64,000 bases of DNA from Cunninghamia lanceolata. Taxonomy: Eukaryota; Streptophyta; Pinopsida; Cupressales; Cupressaceae. The stretch lies in NCBI GenBank assembly GCA_027924645.1, contig BSBN01001017.1, positions 7,528,501 to 7,592,500 of the forward strand, read 5' to 3'. The notes below the pieces were generated by a model that was not told where the DNA came from, searched no databases, and saw only the letters and a program-made list of their open reading frames with translations. Position numbers and translations under genes: made by a program. This document shows positions 1 through 12,020 of the stretch, piece after piece (the first letter of the stretch is position 1; the number at the start of each line of letters is the position of its first letter).

Positions 1-1310
1 GGTGGTTTGGTAAAAGTTAGATGAAATAATAGTATATCACCCATGTGCATGCATGTGCCTCATAAGGGAAGGTTAAATGTCAAAGTCATATTTTGCCATC
101 ATAAACCTCATAATGTAGAACAATACAAAATTCTAAGTAGGTTTGGCTTTTGGATCACCTTGATATTCCTTAGGGATAAAAGGTTATGCTCAGTCAAAGT
201 TTGTTCAAGCCTGATATTATTAGAGGGTCACATTCACCAATATCCTAGATATTCACTAAAATCCCTGATCTATCTTTTAATGAAGAGAACTTGATATTCA
301 CATATCCTTTAATATGCAAACATCAAATTTAAATATGAGAGAATATCTACCCATCAAGTACCCATGCATATTCCCAGAGGGTCATCTTTCAAATATCCAT
401 CATATTTCTTAATGTCCCTGACATTCGGTAACATGATGATGACCTCATCTTGTTCCACCTTATAAAAGACCCAATATGATGATGATGTCATCATGACCCA
501 GATCCAAGAGGGTCATATATCTTAACATCCTTGATCTTCATTAATATGATGATCATTTCATCTCCTCGACCAATTTGAAATCCTATAAAAGATGTTGACA
601 TCATCCTCACATTCTGGAATGGGGGGATATTTTGTATTGTTGAGTATCTGGATATTTCTTAATGTTCCTCATATTAACCCTTAAGACTTGAAATATGAGG
701 ATCTGCAATAACCAATAGAATGATGCCACGTGGCACATTGACCTGATCATATCAACGCATTATATTATCCTGATTGTTAAATGAAGATATAATGACCCAA
801 CTTTGGTCATCGGTCAATAGTTGACCATCTTCGTTATGACGGCATCCTCATCTTTTGGATATTAGTCATATTTCCTAATATCCCTGATCTCTGTGAATAT
901 GCATCCCTACATTAAATGCCATTTCAACGATAGGTCAAACCTTTAAAATTTTGAATAAATGCCCACCACTTGTTAACATCTCCAAGCCTCAGGTGTTAAT
1001 CAATGAATACTAATAGGAGGGAATTAACCACACCCTAATTCGCCATTGTTCTTGATTAAAAGTAAGGATTTGAGCTCATTTTGAATTTACCAAATGTTTA
1101 AGAGAAGAATTATGGAGCCCTGCATGATCAAGGTGACATTACTGCAGTTTGTGAGCTCAACGGAATGGGATACACATTCAAATGGCAAATGGAGAATGGT
1201 AATTTCAAGGTGAACATGCTCATCCAGACATAACTTACACAGTAAAAGGGTAACAATTATCAGGTATGTAATGATAAAACCCTCTTTTGTCATTTATGGT
1301 ATATGAACAG
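1..1310 (+). promoter_or_regulatory. Repeat-rich leader (putative U3) of copy A
   Basis: Noncoding. It is filled with degenerate units built on a TTTCTTAATATCCCTGAT core alternating with TGATGATGTCATCA-like palindromes (for example near 430-500, 530-610 and 835-900). TATA-like CTTATAAAAGAC (about 460) and CCTATAAAAGATG (about 580) could drive the downstream ORF. Homologous leaders occur in B (17599-18896), C (43618-45480) and D (55303-56812). The last ~45 bases before the intron, around CTCTTTTGTCATTTATGG, are among the better conserved parts, as expected for a transcribed 5' exon. Confidence 0.5.
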
Positions 1311-1458
1311 GTAAAAATTATTTTACCAAAGTAAATTGATATGATGATGCATGAAATATACTAGAATGAAAGAATTAACACCATAAAATTCTTATGATCA
1401 TTAAATCAACCACTGCACACGACACATTAGGGTAAGATATATACATGTTTCATTGTAG
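1311..1458 (+). other. Predicted intron just upstream of the copy A start codon
   Basis: Donor AACAG|GTAAAAAT at 1311 and acceptor TTTCATTGTAG|GATCC ending at 1458, 148 nt apart; the ATG follows 6 nt after the acceptor. Copy B has a matching pair (donor TTCAG|GTACAT, acceptor TTTATTGCAG) 157 nt apart with its ATG 6 nt after. D keeps the donor (56813) and C keeps the acceptor (45497). The positional conservation supports real splicing; no transcript evidence is available here. Confidence 0.6.
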
Positions 1459-1464
1459 GATCCA

Positions 1465-4400
1465 ATGGCAGTCAGGAAGAACATGTCAGACATGAAATTC
1501 TTGAAACCTATGTGCATATAGCCTAAGGGGATATCCTTCAAATATGGACAAATAAATGATACACATCCAGGAAACATAGATCTTGATGCATGGTCAGTGA
1601 AATTAGAGAAAGGTGGTGGGAATCCCCTACTCATTAACATCTATAGTTCAAGAATGTGGCATGTAGGGGTATTTCCTTATACAATGGAGGCCACTGAATT
1701 GGTAGTAGAGTGTGCCTGAAATTATAATGTGAATACCAGAAGGGTAGAGCAACATGGTAGGGTTTATGCAGACTTTTCAATTGAAGGTATCACTACAGCC
1801 TTCAATCTACCTAGAATACCTCGTGTGGTTCGATTAAACTTGGGTAAATTGGAGGAGTATAATAGAAAAGAGAAAGAAGCCAGAAGGATCATGTACCAAT
1901 GGAGAGCTAGTGGAAGCACATATAAGGCTTCTACCAAGTTTCCCATGTATCTCTACAAGTTTGATTTTGCTCCAGAGTATCAATATATGATGGTGATGCT
2001 TAGCAAGATGATAGGAAAACCGAATGCTAGATCTTTTGATAATTGGATGTATGGCATCATAAGGATGGTAGAAGGTACTAATGAGAAACCCCAATGGGCT
2101 AAGATCATAAGCAACAACCTAGATGAAGGGATGAGGAAGTTAGGAGGAAGAACTAATATTTTTCATATGACCTCCTATGTGGTATATGTCTGTGCATTCA
2201 GAGGCACCTTTGATGGATTACAAATAGTGGGCAGGGTCAGAAGCAACCCTGGAGATGTAAGTATCTAGGACCATTACCCACAACTGAAACAAAGAGAGTC
2301 TCTCCAACATTACCAAAGGGTGAATGATTCATTCTTCATTCACCTTGTCAGGACTATGGAGGAAGATGGAGCAAAGAGACTGAGCGTAGAGGCTCAGGTT
2401 GTAATATACAGACATGGGGCTTGGTTCATCCAGTTCCCCACCTTTTCATACATAAGAATAGAAATTTTCACTGGGCAACCTCTCATGTTGTCAAGATATC
2501 CCAATGATAAGGTCATCCTAATGGAGCTAGCCAGGTCGATATTGCCTTCAATGGAAGCTTATATTGAGAAAGGAAAGATACCTAATATTCTATTTCCAAT
2601 CATAATTGGATGGTATATGTGTCTTGATAGGGAGACTGTAAAAGATGTAATTGGAGGACTAAAGTTGATGTCCCTACAACCCTTCTCACTAACTAGGCCA
2701 TATGATCCCTATGATTGGATGCAGGCATTGCATAAGAAATCAATGCATGAGAGGCACATTGAAGATAATTGGGTTGACTATGATGATGAGGTAGAAGTAA
2801 GAAAAAGAGGCTACCAGAGGCTTACTCTGAGATAGATACACACATTAGATTGCATACCAGTGCTTGCATAATTACATGAAGATGATGACATGATTGTGTC
2901 CCAAGAATATGAGGATAGTAAAGTATACAATGAGAAAATACCACCCCAGATTGGAGTCAACCACAGGTGATTTCTTTGGATCAGATAACGTAGAAGGTTA
3001 TATAATTGACTAAAGATTGGAGCTGAAGAATAAGGGAGTGGCACTCACTATTGACAACAAAAGGAAAAGACAAGAGTTATCAGATGAGGAACATGATGAT
3101 TTCCTCAAGGAAAAGAGGCTACCAAAAGGGGAGAGGCAGCAAAGTAAAATCAAGAAAGGAAACCAAGCTATTGGGGTAGTAGTCATTCATCAACCTCAAC
3201 AAAAGGAAGATGTAGCCTCCACATCTGCTATAACATCACCTCATGCACCTGTAAAATAGAAGAAAACTTTTGCAAATCCTACTCCTGCTATTGTAGAAGA
3301 ATAAGAGAGCTCAGATAATGATCTCCTGATAAGGAAGAAAAGGAAGAGGATCCAAGAACCACCTCAGAAGAAACAAACATTTGTTATGAGGGGGGCAATA
3401 GATAAAGACCCCACTCTCCTATTAAGAGGAGCAGGTGGTGAAGGCATTCTGAAGAATCTGCAGCATGAGGCCCCTATTCCTGATATCATGTAGTTCAAGT
3501 TTGAGATGATGAAGGAATAGAGAAAAGAGATGCATAGTGTAAGAGATGAACAATCCTTTCCATTAGATAACATAGTGGAACTATCTGATGATGATGTTGT
3601 AAATGAGGTCTCTACTAGTTCTATGGAGACATTAATAAAGAATACTAAGATGACCCCTCATTGCACCCCCATAGCACAAAAGGAAGTCCAACATGAGGAG
3701 GTCAAAGTAGAGGAAATAGAAGAGGGTAACCCTGAAGTGGTGGCACAATAGATTGGATTGACAAGATTAGTTGATCAAGTCACTAGCCCTGCAACAATAG
3801 ATTTGACTTATCATGGTGATGAAGACCAAAACAAGGATAAAGATTTATCTCCAGAATAGGACAAATTAGAAGTTAATGTACATATGGAGGATGAAGAGAT
3901 GCCTGATCAAAATGATAGTCAGGACAATGAGCAAATACCTAAAAGAGGAAAAATTTAAGAAGGGATGGACAAAACCTAAGACCCTAGAGAAGTGGACGCA
4001 TCAAAGGATGGGGAACAAGGTCTTCAAAAGGGTGATGATTAGAGAAACAAAGAAGAAAAGGTGAATAAGAATGATCAAGATGATCATCTAGATAAACTAG
4101 ATCAAAGTGCTCAAACCCCTCATGAAGATCAAGCATCACAAGATACACATGACCAGAATGAGAAAGCGCAACAAGAAACCCATGCATAGGAAGAGGTCCA
4201 TCATGAGGAGATTCAAGATGAACAAAGAAAAGAACCTTCACCACTAAGAGTGGAACAAAATGTAGAGTCTCATGATGCTCACATTGAGCATATAGACCAG
4301 CAAGGGTCTACAGATGAAATACCATATTGGCTGCGACAAGAGGTGAACCCACCTCAGGTTAGTGATATATTTGAATTTGATATTTTTGCATTATTTTCAG

Positions 4401-5524
4401 CTGACATGGTTAAGCCAAAGAGAAGGGCAAGGGCCACTTCTGAAATAAAAATAGATCCTACCATAGGTAGAAGAACAGCTCAGGTAGCTTTTCCTATAGC
4501 AAATAAAGCAAAGGGAGAGATAAGTATTATTGAATTTCAGATGACCAATATTTATTTAGGCTTTTCTATTGAAGAGAAAGAAGGCCAAGAGGCCAAGGAT
4601 ATTATTGATTAATTATTGAAAAGTTTGGAAAGGAGGAAAAATAAAAATAAAATGCACAAGGAGCACATTGCTCAGCTACATACATTCATAAAGGGATTAA
4701 TTAACCCAAATCACATGCCAGTCAGCACAGCTACCGCTTTGACCATTATATCTCAGGATGAGGTAACAAGGATGGATACCATGAAGCATAAGGTACATGT
4801 GATGGATAATTGGTTTATTCAATTTATTTATGAAGTAGAGAAGGTAATAAAGACCTCCCTCACCAATTGGAATTTGCTTAGCACATTGAAGAGAAAAGTG
4901 GATAAGTTACAAAAGGAGGTTGGACAAAGATCAGTCAAAGTAGAAAAGGATTTGATTTCTCTAGCTGAAATGAAATGCATAGATGTGAAAGTACTCATAT
5001 ACAATAAGGTATTAAACAATCATACTTCATAACTATTGGGTATATGGTATGAAGATACTCAGTTTGAGAATGATACCCTGAAGAGATGCAACACAAAACT
5101 TAGAGACATCAGTGTCAAGTTGCATCACCTCATGTCTGAGGAAATAAACATCTTGGAAGCTCTTGAGGACATGGTAGAGGGGAAGATAGAAAATCAAGAT
5201 ATTGATTTTGCAATTGAAGATTTCCATGATAATTTTAAGCATGCAATAGATGACCCTTTCCACCATTTGTCAGAAGATGTAGTTAATAAAGCCATGAAGA
5301 TGAAAGCAAAAGTGGAAGGATATAATGAAATGTTGAATAGTAGAAAGAACAAATGGTCTACATTATAGACACAATTCCACTCACAAGAGCATGCTATAGC
5401 AAAGGCTAAGGTTCCAGATGGAGACGAGATTGAACGGATAGTCTAGGCATATGAACCCATCAGGGGGATCATCAGCACACATATAGGAGATGACCCATCT
5501 ACTAAGGAAGAAAATGAAGAATGA
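1465..5524 (+). pseudogene. Long unknown ORF of copy A (about 1350 codons, one frameshift plus stops)
   Basis: Function not recognised. The reading frame runs from ATG 1465 in one frame to about 2835, shifts once, then stays in a second frame to TGA at 5522-5524, with scattered stops such as TGA at 1717 and TAG at 2266. Three parts are visible. An N-terminal domain (about 1465-2835) contains GRVYADFSIEGIT, YLYKFDF and NARSFDNWM motifs. A middle part (3000-4600) is rich in Glu, Lys, Asp and Gln. A C-terminal part (4616-5524) is predicted coiled coil, with WYED and LRDIS motifs, ending in an acidic tail. Copy B encodes an alignable protein throughout and E a distant one. No RNase H, protease, RT, integrase, zinc knuckle or transposase motif is seen. 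A gag-like or accessory protein is possible but unproven. The one-frameshift state over 4 kb shows the ORF was intact when the element moved. Confidence 0.7.
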
Positions 5525-5717
5525 GTAAGGATGCAAGATGACAGGGTCATATGCATCATATGACAAAGAAATGATCAAATACCACTAGATGGTTTCTAGC
5601 TAGAAACTTGTGCCACATTTGACATTTGTTGACCGAGTCAAAGATGATATAGACCATTGAGTTTGATAGATAAATCTTGATGATTGGATCATTTGTAACC
5701 ACCTCCTCTCTTTGTCC

Positions 5718-5725
5718 TATAAAAG
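5718..5725 (+). promoter_or_regulatory. TATA box near the 3' end of copy A
   Basis: TATAAAAG within CCTATAAAAGGAG, 974 bp before the element's last base. B (12865-12872), C (45755-45762) and E (39970-39977) have TATAAAAG or TATATAAG at nearly the same distance from their 3' ends. In an LTR this marks the U3/R junction, so the ORF lies in U3. Confidence 0.6.
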
Positions 5726-6603
5726 GAGATGAAGTGCACCTTGTAACATATTTGAAACTTAATTGGGATTAGATTGTTGAAGCCTTAAGACTAATTCTCA
5801 AAGCTAATTGTAAATATACATGTCTGTTGCATACTTAATGAAGAAGAAGATCTAGATTACATACAATCATATACTTTGAGTAATCTGTGGATGAATTCTT
5901 GGCTTGTACTTTGATTTGCTACATCCCTTGGAGTGCAATTTATGTTGTGCATGTTGTCTTCATTCCTTTCCATCAAAGTTTGCATCAACCATACTTAGCT
6001 ATGGAACATCCTGGTGAACCTATGGTTTGATTTCCTTCTCTTCATGACTGTATCTAGAATGTATATGGATCAATAGCAAAAGATTCACTCGTTTTAGTAA
6101 AGATTAGAAAACATTCAATACAATTTGTTGAATTTCATTCAAATCATCATCATAATTGCAAATATATAGACAATCTCAAGCAAATATAAGTAAATATGTT
6201 GATATCCTGAAGGAAACTAAATATTATAGCATATTTAAGCTAATTAGCATGTATAATTGAAAATAACATGCAAACACGTATAAATCCCAACAATAATCAT
6301 GCAAATATTTGCTTGTAGGCACATTATTTAGATAAATCCATAGTGCAGAAGGGAAAATAATTAATAATAGTTGATGATCAAAAGAATTGATCAAACTTAT
6401 AAAATATCCTCATCATCTATTGAATATAGTAGGATTAACCTTGTTTGTTAAAAGATTTATAGAAAGCTGGTGGAAAACTAGATGTTCAGACATTAGTTCT
6501 TGCAAATAGAAATGTAAGGCCCCTTGAATGGAAAACAACATGGCACATCAAACCACTGAGTAACATTAGTACATTATGATCTAATCCACAGAGACTTGGG
6601 ATC

Positions 6604-6622
6604 ATGAATTCTCCAAATTCAT
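6604..6622 (+). other. Conserved 3'-terminal hairpin, copy A
   Basis: Arms ATGAATT and AATTCAT (7 bp) with a 5-nt loop, 77 bp before the element end and just after the conserved GGAGACTTGG block. C has an 8-bp version and B a 9-bp version with a different stem sequence at the same place. Confidence 0.6.
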
Positions 6623-6699
6623 CGTATCTTTCAAGATGATGAAGGTTTGATTTGCAATTCTTTATCTATGTGTGTTTATGACTAACATCATAACCAACA

Positions 6700-6731
6700 A
6701 TTCTGTGAACCCTCTAACTGTGACTGCACCA
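6700..6731 (+). mobile_element. Tail of an F-family gypsy LTR, plus orientation
   Basis: These 32 bases match the 3' end of the element F LTR (complement of 31476-31508) at about 28 positions, with one gap, and end with the same GACTGCACCA. No primer-binding site follows, so the next bases (AACAT) are flanking DNA. Copy A therefore inserted into a solo or 3' LTR of the F family, which itself sits in the gypsy gag beginning at 6732. Confidence 0.55.
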
Positions 6732-8758
6732 AACATAAATTCCCTTTCCCCGTGGATGAGGTGAATTTGCAATTTTCTCCTTATCCACTTCTATCATACC
6801 AACTATTTCATTGTAATATAGATAATCATCTTCCTTATTTATTGTATTTTGTTTGACCATATTATTCTCTTTATGTCTATGAAATGGATTAGTGAAGATC
6901 TATAAATTTTGATTCGGAGGGGCCACCGACTTATTTCCATTATCATTTACACCAATTACCTATATTACATTTGAGTCAATGAGGTCTTGAATTTCATGTT
7001 TACTACACATACATCATTCAGTATTATGCCCTTGTTGTCAATGATAATGACAAAAAGCATTAGCATCAAAGTGAAGTCCTTGTATTCTATTACTATACAA
7101 TGGTTTGATGGGAGGAAGCTTCAAGATATTATTGCTCACTACTTGGTTCATGATAGAATGTAATGAATCAAATATGGGAGTAAACTATCTTTATTGTTGA
7201 AATAAAAATGGTGCCCTCTATGGATTAGTGATAGCAGACACTTGTGAAAAAATGCTTGAATTTTTCCTGTTTACCTTAATGAAATTCTTGTTGTTCTTCT
7301 TAAATTTGTTTTGAGATGTTCTAGTTTGAGCTTGATCACCTTGAGCCAATGAGTTTTGGTTCTCATACTAACTATATGAAAGCTGATAATCATGAAGAGC
7401 AATGTATAAATGTTGAAAAAAGTTGTATTTCATCAAGCAGATCTTATTGCAGATGTTAGGTTGTAGATTTGTAATAAACACCTTCTAAACATCCTCATCA
7501 TTCATCTGGTATTGAATTTGTGCATATAGAGCTTGATATTGACTGATAAACTTGGTTAACTTCTCTTTCAGACCTTGCTTGCAATGAAATCAATCAATCA
7601 ATGAGACTTGAGGTCTAATGTTTGCTTGGAAATGTTGTAAGAATTGATCAACTAGCTAAGAGAAAGAGTGTATTGAATTTGGAGGTAATGAGAAAAACCA
7701 TTCCAAAGTAGTATCTTTGAGAGATTGTGGGAAGATTTTTGCTAACAAGTCCTCTTCAAAGAAGAAATCACTACACATCACTGTGAATGCTGCCACATGA
7801 GTATTAGGATCACCTTTTCCACCATATTTTTCAAAGAGAGGAGTCTCAAACTTATCAAACATAGGAGTTCTAAGGATTGTAAAAGATAGAGGACTGTGAT
7901 AATGGTAAGTTGGTATATTAGGTTGAGAGGAATTTGTCAAGCCTATAACCTTCTATTGTAAAGAAGTCATGCTTTGCAAGAGTTAGTTTAGGAGGGCATT
8001 ATTAGGGGATGTGGTTTGAGATTTAAAGGCTGTGGTCATGAAATTTTGAGGTGATTGGTTATGAGTGGTAACAAAAGGTGGTTGGGAATAATTGTGAGTG
8101 GAAGGTGGTTGGGAATAACTGTAAGTGAACGATGGTTGAGAATGAGTGGAATGAAGTGGTGGTTGAGAGTGATTACTCATATAGAAAGTCACCCTAGGTG
8201 CTAGGTTTTGATAATTGAATCCCACAACCTTGTAATTTTTTGAATTAATGTCATTAGATACTCCAATACTAGTGGTAGCATTACTACAAGCTGGTGCATT
8301 AGTAGTGAGAATTGATGATGTAAAAGTAGACATTCTAGTAGTCAATATAGGTGTTGATACTTGTGTATGAGTTGGTGATGATATATTAATAGTATTTGCA
8401 CATTCAGTCACTTTATACACTATATGGGCTATTCCACATAGTGTATTAACACCATCTTGTCCTTATTTTAACAACTCTCTTAGATTATGAATAACAAGTA
8501 CAACTTCTTTATCTATCCTTTCTTTCTCCACAAATGCTTGAAAATTAGCTAGTTCCTTATCAAGTTTGTTTATTTACTCATTAGGTATGTGTGTTATAAC
8601 ATCAATAGGATCCTTAAAATAATGAAATGTGTGTTCTTCCATTGTGGCTGTAAGAGGTGTGATATCTTGCAAATTTTGTGTTTCTCCTTTGTAAAGAAGG
8701 TGTTTAATGGATTTTCTGATGTAGGAACATTGTTGCTATCGGGAGCACTAGAACCCAT
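6732..8758 (-). pseudogene. gag: Degenerate Ty3/gypsy gag (element I)
   Basis: Structural gag protein of a Ty3/gypsy retrotransposon, which would package element RNA. Reading leftward from ATG 8758 (start MGSSAP), it has a coiled-coil-like N-terminal part, a Ser/Thr/Gln/Pro-rich stretch with repeated SQPP motifs (about 8041-8180), and then the capsid signature FEKYGGKGDPNTHVAAF with LEWF and a Leu-Pro-Pro motif (7656-7940). The capsid continues to about 7380 through in-frame stops. A degenerate zinc knuckle with a GHNTE core lies near 7030. The N-terminal segment is in a different frame from the main segment (8420 to about 7656), so at least one frameshift is present. No protease or pol follows, because the F-type LTR and copy A interrupt the element at 6731. 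Knuckle style suggests an Athila/Tat-like lineage; this is tentative. Confidence 0.75.
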
Positions 8759-11700
8759 TAATCTAATACTTATATTTAAAGGAATATTTCTATTAGGGCA
8801 TTGGGTTATAATACTCTTGCAAAAGCATACAACACTCAATGCACAAACTAATAGAACAAACCAATGGAGCAATATGCTTGTTGAAATACATAATGTGTAA
8901 TTTAACAAATATGCCAATTTTCAATCTAAAGCATTAAATGATGAAAAATTTTCAAATTATGGATGAATATATGTTTGAAAATGAATGCACGATATGAAAT
9001 AAATGATATCAATGACAAATGCAATGAAACAAAGAAAAACTATGCTTGCTTATGCACCTAAAATGCTTATTTTTTCACATTTTCAATGTAAATGCAAAGA
9101 TGTACAAAGCAGCCACACTATATTCAAAAAATTAGATTTTAATGAGCATCAAAAAGAGTAATAAAATTTGAAATAATATTTTAATTACAAACCCTAGCTT
9201 TTGAAATTACTAGGTTATATGAAAAATGCAAAATTTCAAGCAAAACCCTAAAAAATGAGAGATGTAAATGCAAGGTAAATGATCGTGGAAATATGAAAAG
9301 CTGCAATTTATCTCAGATCTAATATAAATATCAGAAATTTAAATGGTTTCAATAATATGCAAGGAAAATAGTGCAAATTATGTCTAAATGCAAGCCAAAA
9401 ATGCCTATTTTTTCAAAATTTTCAATTTTTTATGTAAGATTTTAAAATGTATGAAGATGAAGATGATATGTATGAATGGAAATATGATGTATAACACTCA
9501 ACAAGGTGCAAAATTAGTAACAACATGGGTTAACCAAAATGTTATGTAGAAAAAGAGGGTTTGTTGATTAAGTTGATAGTTTAAATTAGACCCTCCTTTC
9601 ACTACATACATTCAAGGACATTAAACCGAGTTGAATCACAACTTTTGTAAGAGGACTTAGCTATAGGTTTGGTGTCACTTGGAATGATAAGGAAATTTGG
9701 AATTTGTTGATTTATTTGTTAAACCTTAGTTCAATTAAGCCGAAAACCCTCATTATGCAAAATTATAAACAAACGGATGAAACCTAACAAATACTCACAC
9801 AGGAAGACACTAAATGCATATTGGATACATACTAGATTTCAGATTTTGGAAGGTTGGAACTTCAGGGACAAAAGAACAGGCACCCTTTTCCAGTGTAGTG
9901 CTTTTTCTGAGTCCTCGATATTTTCTGCTACAGACTACAACCATTTCAGATATTCTTGATAGTTCAAAATTGAGAGACAAAAGAGCAGGCACCCTTGTCC
10001 TTTTAGGGTTCTTTTCTACCATTTTCTCCAGATCTAGATTCTTTCTACTCTACTCTATTCTCTTGCAACTCCTCTCCGCAGAATCCAACACCTGTAACCT
10101 ATAATCACAAGAGAGTGGTTGGGGATTGTGGTGTTTAGGAGCTTGCCTTGGTCAAGCCTCGGAATGGCATTCAAACCTTCCAACACTTTTGTTAGATAGA
10201 GAGTGTGTGTCCTAACAGGACAAAGGCAAAAGAAATGATATGATAAATGATTGAAACATAAAGTAAATGTCACCTCGGAGGTGAAGCTCTCATAGGGAGA
10301 TGAAGATCTTTCACACCATGAGGAGATGGATTGATGAAGATAAATCTACAACAAACATGAACAAACACAACACACCACTGCTCTGCAACACAATGAAAGC
10401 CTTGAATATCCTTGGCATAAGATCACATGTTATTAATATCCATCGAGGTGTAAAATGAAGTCCTAAACATGTTTATATATGCATTCCTGCTAAACATTCG
10501 TAATTCAAATTGAATAGGATGACAAAGGGAAACCTTTTAACGGTCTCTTTGCGGTCATTTGAAATTGGGGCCCTAACAAAATAGAGTAGGACAAGGGCAT
10601 GGGCACCCTTGTCTAGGCACCTATTTTAGGGATGGATTAAGCTCAAAGATGTCCCCTAAGTCCCATTTGACATGGGCTTTAGGGGATTTTCATCTAGGAT
10701 TCATTTCTAAGATGCATGATTAAATCTAAAGGACCTGGCAACTAAACTTAGGAGGTAAAAGTCCTAGGGGGACATTATATGACATAACAATGATTAGTTT
10801 TTCTCAAATTATGTTGGCCGTACACAAGGGGTTTTCAAAAATAGCAATTAGAGCCAATAAAAAATTAATAAGTGGTTTTTTTCTCAAGTCTATGAAAAAT
10901 TAATTTGTATAATCTAGGCATTAGAATAAATTCCATATTTGAAAACTAGATTCAAAATACTACATTTAATATTACTAGATTTTCTTAAGATTTTATGTGT
11001 AAGTGCTTCAAATTTTGACTCCAACTGGGAGAAATTTTAATTTTTAGTGAAAACACTTCCACTTTTTAGCCAAAAAGTGGACCCAACTTCTTGCATTGAC
11101 CCTATAGCTATATCTTTCAACACCCTTTTTTCCTAAATACTTTGATAAAGAACAAGTTTAATATGTATTTTGTTTATTGGATGATTATATATTAAAAGTA
11201 GTTATTTCGAGGATAATATAACATTTTTTTTATCTTAGTTGTGATAATTGGCATGATCATGAGTTGTTTAAGTGTAGTCAAGTCATTTTAGTAGAGTTAG
11301 CCACTTTCTTGCATCATCCAAGATTCACTACTTGTAGCCAAGGTTGTAGCTTATCCAAATCCAATACTATAGCATGCCTACAACAAAGTGATGCATGGGT
11401 AGTTTTTGGATCGATGGTGAACTTTGACTCTTCTCATTAACAAATGGAGCTTGCATGAAAAGATAAATGAATCAATTGACTCCTTCTTGTTCTTCTCAAC
11501 AAATCCTCCATCACTTTTTTTTTGAGTATGTGTAATTATTGTTGTACATATTTTATGAGAATATGACTCTTACCTATTTATAAACTACTTTCCTAGTTTA
11601 ACTGTTATTCCTAAATAAAGCATCCACCTCCTACATGTTTAGGAGTAGTGGGATGAATGTAGTAGTAGTATTATTATATATAGTAGAAATAAAAGTTATA

Positions 11701-11918
11701 TATAGGATCTAGTGCAAGATAGCAGATAGAAAATATTGGGCACAATCTAAATGTAACAACATTTTTTGAGATTAATAGAAGACTGATTTCCTATTTCTTT
11801 CATTTTTAGTTTGTTGCTTCCTAAAATTTTCCTTATTTAGTTACTAATTTTATTAGAGGGAGAGAGGAAGGCATGGTTTTATCTAAACAAGGGGCTCACT
11901 TGAGGTGGATTGTAGTTG
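8759..11918 (-). mobile_element. Upstream region of gypsy element I and unresolved flank
   Basis: No gene. In minus orientation this is the region 5' of the element I gag. A plausible TATA (ATATATAAAC near 10478 on the minus strand) and a GAGAGCTTCACCTC-rich stretch near 10270-10300 look like LTR and leader sequence, but I could not find a primer-binding site or a second LTR copy, so no LTR boundaries are given. Three copies of a short inverted motif lie at 9867-9891, 9976-10000 and 10590-10613. The stretch 10800-11918 is AT-rich with nothing recognisable. The only ORFs here are short and lack family motifs. Confidence 0.35.
9867..10613. repeat. Three dispersed copies of a 24-25 bp inverted motif
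   Basis: Copies at 9867-9891, 9976-10000 and 10590-10613 share the pattern GACAA...GGCACCCTTNTC. The third has perfect 8-bp arms GACAAGGG and CCCTTGTC around an 8-nt loop. The other two have decayed left arms. Confidence 0.5.
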
Positions 11919-11999
11919 GGTCTTGTTGATGATGATTGTTAGTCATAACAACATGCATAAAAATTTGCACAACAAACCTTTATTATCTTTTAAAGTATG

Positions 12000-12020
12000 A
12001 TCAACTTAGGATAAGTTGAT
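12000..12020 (-). other. Conserved 3'-terminal hairpin, copy B (different stem)
   Basis: Perfect 9-bp arms ATCAACTTA and TAAGTTGAT with a 3-nt loop, 76 bp from the element's 3' end. Position and upstream context (GGAGACTTGG) match A and C, but the stem sequence differs on both arms, so pairing is kept by compensatory change. Confidence 0.65.

Larger units (their letters stand above)
1..6699 (+). mobile_element. Giant ORF-bearing TG...CA unit, copy A (5' end outside window)
   Basis: Copy A aligns along its length with complete copy B (11924-18896, inverted) and at both ends with copies C and D. By comparison with D, about 88 bp of its 5' end are missing, giving a full length near 6.8 kb. The right end is fixed by the shared terminus ATCATAACCAACA at 6687-6699, followed by the likely TSD ATTCT (6700-6704). 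Order: repeat-rich noncoding leader, 148-nt intron, long ORF, TATA box, conserved 3' terminal region with a hairpin. No gag, protease, RT, RNase H or integrase is visible. A pairing LTR is not in the window, so it may be a solo LTR or the 3' LTR of a larger element; no primer-binding site follows the 3' end, which favours solo. Confidence 0.75.
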
